In this document: in pieces, positions 56,085 to 64,000 of the stretch | Position numbering within the stretch: position 1 is the stretch's first letter | Layout of the letters: every line of letters begins with the position of its first letter | NCBI GenBank assembly: GCA_023382535.1 | Contig: JAHDWA010000050.1 | Span: 15,701-79,700, forward strand | Source: Anaerolineae bacterium | Lineage (GTDB): Bacteria > Chloroflexota > Anaerolineae > 4572-78 > J111 | DNA length: 64,000 nucleotides | Direction of reading: 5' to 3' | Translations under genes and position numbers: made by a program | The notes under the pieces: generated by a model | What the model was told of the DNA's origin: nothing | Database searches by the model: none | The model's input: the letters and a program-made list of their open reading frames with translations, nothing else

Positions 56085-56567
56085 TCATACAGCTTTTACA
56101 TACCGGTCAAGGATGTAAGGCCAGCCTTGGGGCGACTCCAGCATAACCTGATACGCGGCTCCATCCTCACCGTGGCGAGTAAAATGACGATGTTCAAACT
56201 CCACCCGCGTGTGCGATAGTCCTTCAGCTTCGAATCGTACCTCGACCTCGCTGGCTCTGGCCGGATTAGGTTCAGGTTCCCGCTTGGGGCTGATCTGCCA
56301 GGTAAATACCAGGCGGTGCGGTGGTTCCCACACCAGCACTCGGCCCCAGTCGCACCGGAAACCGTGAGGGCCTTGCTCGAAGCAGTGGCCGCCTTGGCCC
56401 GGTTCGATGGCGATGGTCTCCAACACCTCTTGAGACCAGGTATATTCAGTCGGCCACCAGTTCGCCAGTCCCTTGGTGAAGACAGCAAAGGCATGGTCGG
56501 GGGAGGCCGGCACAGTCATAGAAAGGCGGATGGGTTGCTCATCTGCTTGAAGTAGCTTTACCTGCAC
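56085..56567 (-). CDS. SRPBCC/AHSA1-family protein
   Basis: A 160-residue START-like lipid- or ligand-binding fold. It has ADEQPIRLSMTVPASPDHAF near the N-terminus, GRVLVWEPPHRLVFTWQISP centrally, and EVEVRFEAEGLSHTRVEFEH plus GWPYILDRYVKAV at the end, as in AHSA1/YndB proteins. The start is GTG 56567 because AAGGAG lies 7 nt upstream; the Met at 56645 lies in non-homologous sequence. It ends 18 bp before the membrane protein at 56066, so the two may be cotranscribed. Ligand unknown. Confidence 0.8.
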   Translation of the reverse strand: MQVKLLQADEQPIRLSMTVPASPDHAFAVFTKGLANWWPTEYTWSQEVLETIAIEPGQGGHCFEQGPHGFRCDWGRVLVWEPPHRLVFTWQISPKREPEPNPARASEVEVRFEAEGLSHTRVEFEHRHFTRHGEDGAAYQVMLESPQGWPYILDRYVKAV

Positions 56568-56595
56568 GATGATGCTCCTTTTTCTATCATCAACC

Positions 56596-57294
56596 CTACC
56601 TGGGCTGGACTGAGTTGGATATTTCTGTCTCCTCGGATGCAACAATCGAGCGGGCCCTCAACGCTACCAGGATCAGCCAGGCTGAAATAATGGTAACAAG
56701 CATCCGCTGCAGCAGCCCAACGAGGGGCCCTTGCGTTTGCCCAATGATCAACGAAAACGCGCCAGCCGGAAAGAGCGCTAACCACGGTAAAAGCGATCGC
56801 CAGCGGGCCGCGCGCATAAATGTCCAATGCGTGAGGACAAACATGCCGACGACAGCGCAAACAAAGCTTACCAGGGCCACGAAGCTATGGATCATACCGG
56901 TCGTAGACTGCGACCACACCTCAGCCGGACTATTGATGGGATCGGTGGGGAAGATAGCCGACAGAATCGCTCCCGCACCATAGATACCAATCAGCAGCGA
57001 GCCGATGAAGGACCCCCACGAATCGGCGGTAAGCTCTCGGATGGCGAAGGCCAGCCCCAGCGTCCCGATCCCGGCGACAAGAAAGGCGGCCGTTTGGACA
57101 AAGCCATACCGGCCCAAAACCAGTTCGCTGATATTATCCCCTACCAGGCTGTACTCCGATACAATGGGGAGGAGCCAGGCACTCGCCAGGAGAACCACTT
57201 GCCCCACGATGGCCAGCACAGCCAACAGGGACAAACGCTGTGCATGCGGCAAAACTGTTTGTTGTGACTGATCGTTAATGTTATTTTTAATCAC
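56596..57294 (-). CDS. DUF998-family membrane protein
   Basis: A 232-residue protein with six hydrophobic helices (about 22-44, 62-82, 92-112, 130-155, 170-187, 195-215). SEYSLVGDNISELVLGRYG and AIFPTDPINSPAEVWSQSTTGMIHSF match the DUF998 signature (NxISxxxxG and FPTD...H). Function of the family is unknown. ATG 57294 is preceded by AAAGGAG. It is followed by the SRPBCC gene 28 bp downstream. Confidence 0.85.
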   Translation of the reverse strand: MIKNNINDQSQQTVLPHAQRLSLLAVLAIVGQVVLLASAWLLPIVSEYSLVGDNISELVLGRYGFVQTAAFLVAGIGTLGLAFAIRELTADSWGSFIGSLLIGIYGAGAILSAIFPTDPINSPAEVWSQSTTGMIHSFVALVSFVCAVVGMFVLTHWTFMRAARWRSLLPWLALFPAGAFSLIIGQTQGPLVGLLQRMLVTIISAWLILVALRARSIVASEETEISNSVQPR

Positions 57295-57344
57295 GTTTAA
57301 CTCCTTTACTACATCGTCTCCACTTTCCTCTCAGGCGCGGCGCG

Positions 57345-57557
57345 CTACTCGTCTGTTTTTTTGCGCTGCTGCTCCATAGCCATTCCGATCGCTGTACCGA
57401 TGGCGATACCTATCGCCACGCCGGAAGCCATATTATCCAGCGCGACACCAATCGCTGCGCCGATGGCAAGACCGATGGCAAGGCCGATATTCAACGCGCT
57501 GCCGTGGGCGCGTCGGGGTTGTTTGTCACTCGCTGATTTGTTGGTTTGATCGTTCAC
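57345..57557 (-). CDS. Glycine-zipper membrane-associated small protein
   Basis: A 70-residue protein. After a basic N-terminus, residues 23-62 repeat small-residue zippers: IGLAIGLAIGAAIGVAL and GVAIGIAIGTAIGMAM. Such GxxxGxxxG helices pack in membranes and can oligomerise. Similar short proteins occur in envelope-stress operons. The DNA mirrors this as a gcgat-rich repeat. Confidence 0.75.
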   Translation of the reverse strand: MNDQTNKSASDKQPRRAHGSALNIGLAIGLAIGAAIGVALDNMASGVAIGIAIGTAIGMAMEQQRKKTDE

Positions 57558-57581
57558 TTAATTTCTCACTCGTTGTGATCT

Positions 57582-58337
57582 TTATTCCATAGCGTAGGTA
57601 ACTTCCAGGCGCACCGTTACCTCAAGCTGGCCCGGCGCAATCGGACCCCCAGCGCCACCCATCCCTTCGGCCCGGGCGGCCAAGGGTATAGGACCCTGAT
57701 CGCCGATTACTTCACTGATCCGAACCACTTCACCGAGTTGAAGGTTGGCTAATTGGGCTAAATCTTGAGCCTGCATGGTCGCCTGGTTGAGAGCTTCCTC
57801 CCGGGCTTGGGCCCTGGCTGCACTATTATCGGCCACACTGAAGTTGACCCCGTAGATGTTGTTCGCCCCGGCTTCGATGGCCGCATCCAGCACCGGACCG
57901 ATGGTGTTCAATTCATGGATGGTGACCTGGACATCATTATTGACGTGATAGAGCATCTCTCCGGTTGGCTGGCCTTCCGGTCCTCGCGTCTGCTCGACAA
58001 AGATGTTGAAATTGGTGGTTTGAATGTCCTGTTCGGCAATGCCTTGATTTTGCAGGGCGGTCAGCACCGCATCCATTCTTTGTCGAGCCGCAGTCGTAGC
58101 CTCTTCGAGATTTTCGTTGGTTATCTGAACGCCAATGGTGGCCTGGGCCGTATCCGGCTCAACCTGCGCGCTTCCTTCCCCGACCACGGTCAGGGTACGA
58201 GCGAAAGTGTCACCGCTTGGCGGCGCGGTTTGGGCGTGAGCTTGGGCAGGCAAGACCCCAAGCTGGATGAAGAGTAAGGGGCTAATGACCAAAATTGAAC
58301 TAACCAGGGTCATAAACCAGAATTTATAGCTTCGCAT
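57582..58337 (-). CDS. SIMPL-domain (DUF541) exported protein
   Basis: A 251-residue exported protein with signal peptide (about 1-35, ending PAQAHAQ). The SIMPL domain covers about 45-250: RTLTVVGEGSAQVEPDTAQA, GVQITNENLEEATTAARQRM, ARAQAREEALNQATMQAQDL and a C-terminal EVTVRLEVTYAM strand. Family members (BP26, YggE) form ring-shaped channel-like assemblies and are linked to oxidative-stress protection. Complete. AAAGGA precedes ATG 58337. Confidence 0.9.
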   Translation of the reverse strand: MRSYKFWFMTLVSSILVISPLLFIQLGVLPAQAHAQTAPPSGDTFARTLTVVGEGSAQVEPDTAQATIGVQITNENLEEATTAARQRMDAVLTALQNQGIAEQDIQTTNFNIFVEQTRGPEGQPTGEMLYHVNNDVQVTIHELNTIGPVLDAAIEAGANNIYGVNFSVADNSAARAQAREEALNQATMQAQDLAQLANLQLGEVVRISEVIGDQGPIPLAARAEGMGGAGGPIAPGQLEVTVRLEVTYAME

Positions 58338-58391
58338 TTTTTATTATCCTTTCTTTCCATAACTGTTTGCTTTAATTAATTCAGCCTCCGC

Positions 58392-59681
58392 TTAAGCTCG
58401 AGTGGGCTGCACCGGGGTAGGTGCAGGCGTGACGGGCCGGCTTTCGGTCACCGGGCGCAGGGAGCCGCCCCCACCCGAACGACGGGCCAGCAGCAAGCCA
58501 CCCAGAGCAAAGATGAAACTGACCAGGTAAACCAGCCAGCCCAGGATGGGAATTCGGCCCAATAATGCCAGGATCAAAACCCCACCGATGAGTATGGGCA
58601 GATAATCCGGCGCCCGTCCCAGGGCCAGGTTGAGCTGCCGGCCCAGCCACAGGCCGGTGACCAGCGGGCTGAGAAACCAGATCAGGGCCAGGGCGCCAAA
58701 CAAGAACAGGCCCAGCACCAGGCCGGGGAACCAGCCCCAGAACAACACCATCAGCGCCACCAGCATGATCGAAGCCAGGGGCAGGACAATAAAAGCCACG
58801 GTTGCTAACAAGCCATACAGCCCGGCTTTGCCTGGACTGGCGGCCAGGGCGTTAGCCGGTTGGGCCAGCCAGCCTGGAACGAAGCGTAAGATCAGCCAGC
58901 CCAGCAAGGCAAAGCCGGCCAGAATAAGGACAGTTCGCAGCAGCCAGCCCAGAAAGACGCTGGCCGGGTCAGGCGGAGTTTCTTGGGGCGGCGGAGCGTA
59001 CTCGACATTGGCGGCCACACCAGGGGGGATGGTCGTCTGATCCTCGCTGCTGTAATAAAGCGTCTGGGCTACCTGAGCCGTCTCAGCAACAGTGACCGTA
59101 CCGGCATAGAGGCGGGCATCCTCACCCACCTGGCCGGCCAGAGAAACCTGGCCCATCCCCGCCCGAAGTTCGCCGTTGATGGTTCCCGCCAGGTCGCCTG
59201 TCCCACCGGCCAGCAGGGCATCGCCCCCCACCTGAGCGTTATCGGCCAGATGAATGCCTGGTTCAACGGTTTGACCCTCGAACTGAACCGGCATCATAAA
59301 GCCGGAGCCACCCCCAGCGGCGGCCACAAAGTCATCGCCGATCGTGCCGGTCACATCAATCCCTGCTCCGGCGGCTCGCACATCATCCTGGACCTCACCG
59401 TTCAGCTTGATCCCGCCCCCGGCCACAATGGCGTCGCCGGTCACGGTGCCATTGATCTCGATATAGCCCCCGGCGGCAATCAAATCACCCTCGATGGTCC
59501 CGTCAATGTAAATTTCGCTGGCGCCAACGTACAGATCGTCTTCGATCACTTCACCGGCGGGCAAGCGATAGGTCTCACCACCGGCCATTTCGGCGGCGGT
59601 GACCGGGCCGGTCAAGATCACCACCAGGAGACCAACCAACAATAGAGCGATTCGGCCCCGTTTTTTGATTAGATTTCTCAT
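58392..59681 (-). CDS. Exported bactofilin-like repeat protein with membrane domain
   Basis: A 429-residue protein. Signal helix about 10-30. Residues about 40-200 form short beta-solenoid repeats of the polymer-forming bactofilin type (GTIEGDLIAAGGYIEINGTV, GDAIVAGGGIKLNGEV). Then a proline linker (PPPQETPPDP) and about six hydrophobic helices (235-390) with a low-complexity tail. Bactofilins are normally cytoplasmic; a signal sequence plus membrane domain places the repeats outside, probably as a surface or cell-wall scaffold. ATG 59681 (GTG 59684 also possible) has AAAGGAG about 6 nt upstream. Confidence 0.82.
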   Translation of the reverse strand: MRNLIKKRGRIALLLVGLLVVILTGPVTAAEMAGGETYRLPAGEVIEDDLYVGASEIYIDGTIEGDLIAAGGYIEINGTVTGDAIVAGGGIKLNGEVQDDVRAAGAGIDVTGTIGDDFVAAAGGGSGFMMPVQFEGQTVEPGIHLADNAQVGGDALLAGGTGDLAGTINGELRAGMGQVSLAGQVGEDARLYAGTVTVAETAQVAQTLYYSSEDQTTIPPGVAANVEYAPPPQETPPDPASVFLGWLLRTVLILAGFALLGWLILRFVPGWLAQPANALAASPGKAGLYGLLATVAFIVLPLASIMLVALMVLFWGWFPGLVLGLFLFGALALIWFLSPLVTGLWLGRQLNLALGRAPDYLPILIGGVLILALLGRIPILGWLVYLVSFIFALGGLLLARRSGGGGSLRPVTESRPVTPAPTPVQPTRA

Positions 59682-59802
59682 CACTTTCTCCTTTCATCGT
59701 TTTTGTCACCCCTTTTCAAGCGAAAGCCAAATTTCCTCGCAAAAGGTGACAGTTGCACCGTCAAGGTAGGCGTTATAAACGTTCTGAATTGTGAGAAGGG
59801 GG

Positions 59803-59976
59803 TTAACGGTCTGATATACAAGTATCTCCTCGGTATCTGAGAAGCGCCCTAAGGGTGTAAGTAACCACCAAATTGCCATCTATCCCCACAATGACCAGAC
59901 TACTGTCTTGACCTTCCTGTTGGCCCTGCGAGCCAAAAAACCAATACTGTTTGCCAATTACCACCAGGTTTCCAGA
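59803..59976 (-). other. Unexplained open stretch, possible gene relic
   Basis: In the 340-bp spacer right of the bactofilin-like gene, 57 codons stay open between TAA 59977-59979 and TAA 59803-59805. They encode NLVVIGKQYWFFGSQGQQEG and SSLVIVGIDGNLVVTYTLR. Amino-acid composition looks protein-like, but there is no start codon with a ribosome-binding site and no family is recognised. The rest of the spacer shows nothing. Confidence 0.3.
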
Positions 59977-60024
59977 TTAGGCGGGCTTGGTTAAAAATGA
60001 ACAATCCACTTTGACCCCAGTTCC

Positions 60025-60246
60025 CTAATAGTCACGTACTGGAACAATACGAACCTGCTGCATCCCTCGGCGCAGTTTGATCACTTGGCGTTCTGGGGCG
60101 ATTGGTTTGCCACTACTAATTTCCTTTAGAAATGCGTTGGTATCAAAATCATGCAAAAGCTCGTCAGTGAGCACACTATCAATATCCTGGGGGTCTGGCT
60201 TGTCAGTTAAAACGGAGCCGAATAGATACAGCCGCAAGCGCTTCAA
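60025..60246 (-). CDS. Small nucleotidyltransferase-like protein, probably truncated
   Basis: A 73-residue frame with TTG start at 60246 and no strong ribosome-binding site. LYLFGSVLTDKPDPQDIDSVL resembles the nucleotidyltransferase (MNT) motif GSxxxG...SDIDLL, with two Asp positions retained and the loop altered. The remaining residues (ISSGKPIAPERQVIKLRRGM) resemble no named family. Full MNT proteins are about 100 residues and usually occur with a HEPN partner, absent here, so this is probably a remnant. Confidence 0.4.
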   Translation of the reverse strand: MKRLRLYLFGSVLTDKPDPQDIDSVLTDELLHDFDTNAFLKEISSGKPIAPERQVIKLRRGMQQVRIVPVRDY

Positions 60247-60304
60247 TCTTGAACTCGTCGGAACTTAGTTCATCGAGGCGTTGGCAGATGGTGCTTATTT
60301 CCTT

Positions 60305-60832
60305 TTATTTATTTGAGCCAAACAGCTTCCATAGCCAATCCGAAAACAACCACACGAATGTCCCGGCAGCGTTACGACCCATCGGGCGGATACGGGTATT
60401 CTGAAACGCGGCTAGCCGCCATTCGCCGCCGCGCTGTACGGCGACAAGAGTCTGGATAGAGTCTCGCTCCGGGGAAGGTTTTGATTGACCACCCATAATG
60501 GTTCCGCCAGTGGCGTGCAGCAAAGCAACTTGGGGTGCCAGGAACTGCACGTCTATAACTTGCCCCACCAGGCGCGATCCCTTGAGCCACTTGTCGAAGA
60601 GAGGTTGATGAAACGAGGTAATCTCTTCACGTCCCTTAAGATGCGTCCCATCAAACCCAATGAGGTGGCCTTCTTCGGCAAAGGAGGCAGCGAAGGCCTC
60701 GGCGCTGCCTTTATTCCAACCATCCATCAACTGCTGATAGAGGGCGCGAATAGCCGCCACATCAACAGCATTCACGGTGGTTGTGTCGGGCTTCGTCACG
60801 GTTGTCTCATCGTACCTTGTTTTAATATTCAT
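60305..60832 (-). CDS. SnoaL-like/SgcJ-type (DUF4440) protein
   Basis: A 175-residue cone-shaped alpha+beta protein of the NTF2-like superfamily. DVAAIRALYQQLMDGWNKGS, FAASFAEEGHLIGFDGTHLKG, and GREEITSFHQPLFDKWLKG are typical of the SgcJ/EcaC group, which are uncharacterised oxidoreductase-like proteins. No catalytic residue can be assigned. A TATAAT-like box (60879-60884, minus strand) lies 47 bp upstream of the ATG. Single gene. Confidence 0.8.
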   Translation of the reverse strand: MNIKTRYDETTVTKPDTTTVNAVDVAAIRALYQQLMDGWNKGSAEAFAASFAEEGHLIGFDGTHLKGREEITSFHQPLFDKWLKGSRLVGQVIDVQFLAPQVALLHATGGTIMGGQSKPSPERDSIQTLVAVQRGGEWRLAAFQNTRIRPMGRNAAGTFVWLFSDWLWKLFGSNK

Positions 60833-61118
60833 CGGCTTTTTCTCCTATTTCTATCACTTTTCCTCTAGCCGGGAAAAAATTATACACTTTTAATTTTATC
60901 CTTATTACTATCGTACCGTCTATATTAATCTGGGCGATTTTTGCATCGAAAGAGAGCTATTTTGCGATACCTCGACCAGAAGAGCTATCCCTCAGTTTAT
61001 TACCCGACAAGAGGGGGTGTCCCACGTTTGCGGAAGGCGTCTTTACGTTTCATCGGTTTTGATTAGCTCCTGCTCCACCTTCTCCTGATTACGCCTCCCC
61101 CAGCCGGCGCAACCTGGG

Positions 61119-61322
61119 CTATTCCCTCCCCACCTTAACCTCATCACTCAACCCCAACTCTCGTAGGGCGATTTTGGTTTCTTCAATCTTTTGCTCAGAG
61201 AGTTGGCCGCTCCCTATGGCTTCGACGGTCACTTCTACTTTCAGGATCAGCTTCAAATCCTGGCTAGAGGCGAATTTGGTCAGGACTTTCATGTAGAAGT
61301 TGGTCCATTTTTGTGGCGGCAC
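61119..61322 (-). pseudogene. C-terminal relic of a DUF499 (anti-phage-associated) protein
   Basis: 67 codons with a GTG at 61322 read PPQKWTNFYMKVLTKFASSQ, LKLILKVEVTVEAIG and EETKIALRELGLSDEVKVG. This resembles the C-terminal end of the very large DUF499 ATPases (VPPQKWMNFYxKVLxRF). DUF499 genes occur with DUF1156 methyltransferases and HerA-type helicases in presumed phage-defence clusters (recollection). An in-frame TAG lies four codons upstream and nothing else of the cluster is present, so this is the last piece of a deleted gene. It lies in otherwise empty DNA (60870-61118 shows nothing). Confidence 0.55.
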
Positions 61323-61702
61323 TAAACCTGACTAGGTTAAATTGGTAGTTAGGGAGAGTGGCGACGCCCCGCCGGTCGTAACTTGGGCAGATAGGAAGTG
61401 GCACAGTATACAGGGCATAATAAAGGGAGAAGTAATCTGAAATCTTTGGCTTCGACCTCGTCTGCCAGGCCAGGAAAATAATCAGGAATGAGGCTTGAGT
61501 TGAATAAATTGGGGCGGAGAATAGGATGTTTGATACTGCTGACCGTCGCAGCGCCGCTGACGATCAGTTGACCTACCCTTTCGTTGAAGATGCTTGAGCA
61601 AAATTCTTAACCTGTTTAATCCTATCACATCAGGAAGGGCAATACATCAACCAGGTAGGCGATTGTGGTTCATCCACCTGGGTAAAAAGGTTATGGGTTA
61701 GC
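61323..61702. other. 380-bp spacer without a recognisable gene
   Basis: No long frame or known motif. A 23-codon plus-strand frame at 61527-61598 (ATG to TGA) has a loose GGCGGAG upstream and is too short to judge. This DNA adjoins the DUF499 relic and may be scar sequence of the same deletion. Confidence 0.4.
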
Positions 61703-62683
61703 TTATCTCCAGATGTACCAATCGACCTCTAACCGGCCATCGCGGCTGCCGATGTCTTCTTCTACCCGGAACTTGCCGTACTCACCATCATCCGTCCTGA
61801 TACAGGCGATAGTCCCCTCTTGGACCTTAATTTGAGTCTCATCGTCGTCATCTAGCCGATCCCGGCACTCATTCCGGCTCAAGCCTTCAAATCTGCCCTG
61901 GCTGTCTTCATCCACATAGGCTAACCGGAGATCATCATCGTCATCGGCCTTGCTCACTTGACCTTCTTCCCCGCCGCTCCAGCGCCAGCGGAAATCGTCG
62001 GCCCGGCCCGAAACCTCGCCGTTCTCATCCAGGTCAACAATTAGCTCCGACCCTATCTCTGCTTCACCCCACTCATAGGCTTTACCCAGCACATCAACAA
62101 AAATCTGCCTGGTTATCTGCTGCCCATTGCGGGTGTTGACCACCAGGTTGTAAGTGGTGTCCTGATCGGGACATTCTAACCGGGTCTGGTTAATCCCGGA
62201 GACCCCCCGGCCGTTGTAGTAAACGGAACGGACGTTGGCCGTATTCCAGTAAACGTGGAGACATTCACCGGCTCGGATTTGGGTCCGGTCGGCTGAAAAC
62301 TCGATGATCCTGTTGTTATTCGGGTTGACCCAGCCGGGCGGGGGCGCAGAAACTTCGACATAAATCTGCCGGTTGATCTGCCGGCCGTCTCGGGTGTTGA
62401 CCACCAGATTATAGAGGGTACTGGTGGCCGGACATTCGAGGCGGGTTTGGTTAATGCCCGAAACCCCCCGGCCGTTGTAGTAAACCGATTGCACATTGTC
62501 GGTATCCCAGTAAAGATTAACACATTCGCCCCGCCAGATTTGGGTCCGGTCTGCCCAAAATCCAATCCTGTAAGTCTGAGCGCTGGCAGGCATTGCCAGG
62601 AAAAAACTTACCATCAACAAGGTGAGGATACTCCCCAGAACCTTACCTTTTGTGGAATTAACAAATTTTGGCACAACTCTCAT
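61703..62683 (-). CDS. Secreted protein with two tandem Ig-like repeats and acidic tail
   Basis: A 326-residue exported protein; signal peptide about 1-36, ending PASA. Two repeats of about 80 residues follow, one at about 40-112 and one at about 125-200. Each reads F-x-A/W-D-RTQI--GEC--(L/V)YW-T-NV-SVYYNGRGVSGINQTRLECP, then YNLVVNTRxGxQIxRQI, with two cysteines per repeat that likely form a disulfide. The C-terminal 120 residues are rich in Asp/Glu (SKADDDDDLRL, RLDDDDETQIK) and Trp, and could bind calcium. Repeats of this type are abundant in exported Chloroflexi proteins in my recollection. Ligand unknown. Confidence 0.82.
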   Translation of the reverse strand: MRVVPKFVNSTKGKVLGSILTLLMVSFFLAMPASAQTYRIGFWADRTQIWRGECVNLYWDTDNVQSVYYNGRGVSGINQTRLECPATSTLYNLVVNTRDGRQINRQIYVEVSAPPPGWVNPNNNRIIEFSADRTQIRAGECLHVYWNTANVRSVYYNGRGVSGINQTRLECPDQDTTYNLVVNTRNGQQITRQIFVDVLGKAYEWGEAEIGSELIVDLDENGEVSGRADDFRWRWSGGEEGQVSKADDDDDLRLAYVDEDSQGRFEGLSRNECRDRLDDDDETQIKVQEGTIACIRTDDGEYGKFRVEEDIGSRDGRLEVDWYIWR

Positions 62684-62909
62684 CTCCCTTCTACCTATAT
62701 AACTTTTATCCCATATACCAGACTAACCTCTTCGTGTTTGATTCGTGCTAGAGTTGTGTTTGATTTGTATTAGAATAAAGCCGTAAAATTACATTAACTC
62801 GCGGATCGGTGGCAGCGAGAGTGTGACCACATAGTCATCCTCCCGTTCCCTGGCTGGTGAGGAGAGCGATGTGATCCAGACGCGCAAGGTGCAGACGGGG
62901 GCCGGACCC

Positions 62910-63908
62910 CTAGGGAAATCCTCGCCGTCCTAACAGCTCCTCAATCTCCTGCATCTGAGCCGGTGTCAGGGGGCCAAACCGCATCGCCCCGGCGTTTTCC
63001 TCCACTTGAGCGACGGTTTTGAAACCAGGAATTGGAATCGTCTGCTCACTGCGTGCCCAGATCCAGGCCAGCGCGCCCTGAACCAGACTCCGACCCTGGC
63101 TGGTCAGGATGTCCCGGATAGTCTCCAGCCGCTCCAGAAACTCCGGGCGCGGTCTGCCCCCGTGGAAATAGGACACCCACTCGTGGCCGCTGCCGCGCAC
63201 ATCGTCGGCGGGAAGAACAGAGTGGGCATCGAACTTACCGCTCAAAAAGCCCATCGCCAGCGGGCTGCGATTAATGCTGGCCAGATGATGCCGCTCGCAC
63301 AACTCGACCAACTCACGGGCGTCGTCAAAAACGTTCAAATTATGCTGGATGGCCGTGCAATGGGGCTTATCCGCAAACAAGCGGCTGCAGGCCAGATCGT
63401 CGGTGCTCCAGCCATAGGCCCGGATCAGCCCCTCCGCCTGTAACTTTTCCAATGTTTCGGCCACCCCTTCGGCTTGGCGTGCGGGCAGGGACCAGATATG
63501 CAGTTGGTACAGGTCCAGGTAATCCGTCTGCAACCGCCGTAAAGAGGCTTCGCAGGCCCGGCGGATGTAGGCGGGTGAGGCATCCTGGCCGGTGAGGGCG
63601 CGCCGTTCCTCGTCGTAGGTATGACCAAACTTGGTGGCAATGACCACATCAGGCCGGCGGCCGGCCAGGGCCTGGCCCAAAATACGTTCACTGTGCCCTG
63701 TGCCATAGGCGTCGGCCGTGTCGAAGAAGGTGACGCCCAAATCAATAGCCCGGTGAATGGCCCGAATGGACTCGCGGTCATCTACTTGTCCCCACCCATC
63801 GGCCTTGCCATCCATTTGGAAGGGGCCGCCGATGGCCCAACAGCCCAAGCCCATCGCACTCACTTCGATGCCCGATCTACCCAGTTTTCTGTTCAAGGTT
63901 GTATGCAT
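62910..63908 (-). CDS. Aldo/keto reductase
   Basis: A 332-residue TIM-barrel NADPH-dependent oxidoreductase. The catalytic tetrad is visible: Asp in FFDTADAYGTGHSE (about 58-71, with Tyr), Lys in VVIATKFGHTYD and His in YLDLYQLHIWSLP. The cofactor region near the end is IPIPGFKTVAQVEENAGAM. ATG 63908 has AGGAG upstream; the Met at 63980 lies in non-homologous sequence. Substrate unknown (aldehydes or sugar ketones). Upstream 60 bp to the right edge hold no gene; the 62684-62909 spacer holds nothing recognisable. Confidence 0.9.
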   Translation of the reverse strand: MHTTLNRKLGRSGIEVSAMGLGCWAIGGPFQMDGKADGWGQVDDRESIRAIHRAIDLGVTFFDTADAYGTGHSERILGQALAGRRPDVVIATKFGHTYDEERRALTGQDASPAYIRRACEASLRRLQTDYLDLYQLHIWSLPARQAEGVAETLEKLQAEGLIRAYGWSTDDLACSRLFADKPHCTAIQHNLNVFDDARELVELCERHHLASINRSPLAMGFLSGKFDAHSVLPADDVRGSGHEWVSYFHGGRPRPEFLERLETIRDILTSQGRSLVQGALAWIWARSEQTIPIPGFKTVAQVEENAGAMRFGPLTPAQMQEIEELLGRRGFP

Positions 63909-64000
63909 AAAATTTGTCTCTCCTGCTAGGTTTAATATTGGTTGGACGTAACTACTCAGGCATATAAGCCAGTGGCACATTAAAATTGCTAGAATCGTAC

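Noticed and set aside
61527..61598. 23-codon frame
   Set aside because: No family, weak ribosome-binding site, could occur by chance.

Overview
The window looks like a chromosomal segment of a saccharolytic, probably Gram-positive-like or monoderm bacterium of the phylum Chloroflexota (Anaerolineae or a relative). This is inferred from the moderately high G+C content, a LysM-type module fused to a sugar-binding lipoprotein-like protein, sugar oligomer uptake through peptide-type ABC transporters, many large PAS/histidine-kinase sensors, and secreted proteins with small Ig-like repeats. No rRNA, tRNA, CRISPR array, insertion sequence or prophage was recognised. Taxonomy cannot be proven from this window alone.

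Layout. (1) 1-5659, minus: the first 1886 codons of a giant secreted or surface protein (Ig-like domain, beta-helix, then 372-bp tandem repeats); it runs off the left edge. (2) 6.1-14.5 kb: uronate/sugar-acid catabolism. It holds a PfkB sugar kinase, a GntR regulator with a palindromic operator, a GH88 unsaturated uronyl hydrolase and a short-chain dehydrogenase, together with relics of a 6-phosphogluconate dehydrogenase, a ROK regulator and a TIM-barrel isomerase. A hybrid histidine kinase and a convergently overlapping response regulator follow. (3) 14.8-21.9 kb: a CUT1 sugar ABC transporter (LysM-fused binding protein and two permeases; no ATPase gene) with three Gfo/Idh/MocA oxidoreductases. 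(4) 22.1-25.2 kb: a tightly overlapping type III polyketide synthase, methyltransferase and FAD-dependent oxidoreductase operon, flanked by an RHS relic and a decayed second methyltransferase. (5) 25.7-28 kb: dienelactone-hydrolase-like and DinB-like proteins and small unknown ORFs. (6) 28.1-43 kb: a beta-manno-/gluco-oligosaccharide locus. A minus-strand operon encodes binding protein, two permeases, two ATPases, sugar isomerase, oxidoreductase and a GH3 enzyme with an inserted PA14 domain. A LacI regulator follows, then a plus-strand GH2 beta-mannosidase controlled by two LacI-type operators. (7) 43-53.6 kb: a signalling island with histidine kinases, response regulators and two NMT1/SsuA-like binding proteins without any transporter genes; one sensor gene is split by an apparent 16-nt deletion. 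(8) 53.8-60.8 kb: small envelope proteins (DUF998, glycine zipper, SIMPL, bactofilin-like, SRPBCC, SnoaL-like). (9) 61-64 kb: a relic of a DUF499 protein, a secreted protein with two tandem Ig-like repeats, and an aldo/keto reductase.

Together the metabolic genes suggest import of plant-type oligosaccharides (mannosides, glucosides and unsaturated uronides), intracellular hydrolysis, and oxidation/isomerisation of the products, each locus with its own regulator. A striking background feature is the number of short gene relics (at least nine) in the gaps between intact operons, several on the opposite strand to their neighbours.

The best candidates for something undescribed are the permease-less binding-protein/histidine-kinase island (43-50 kb) and the type III PKS operon. 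The intrinsic-terminator-like hairpin in the lacI leader and the recurrent hairpins next to binding-protein genes are regulatory features worth testing.
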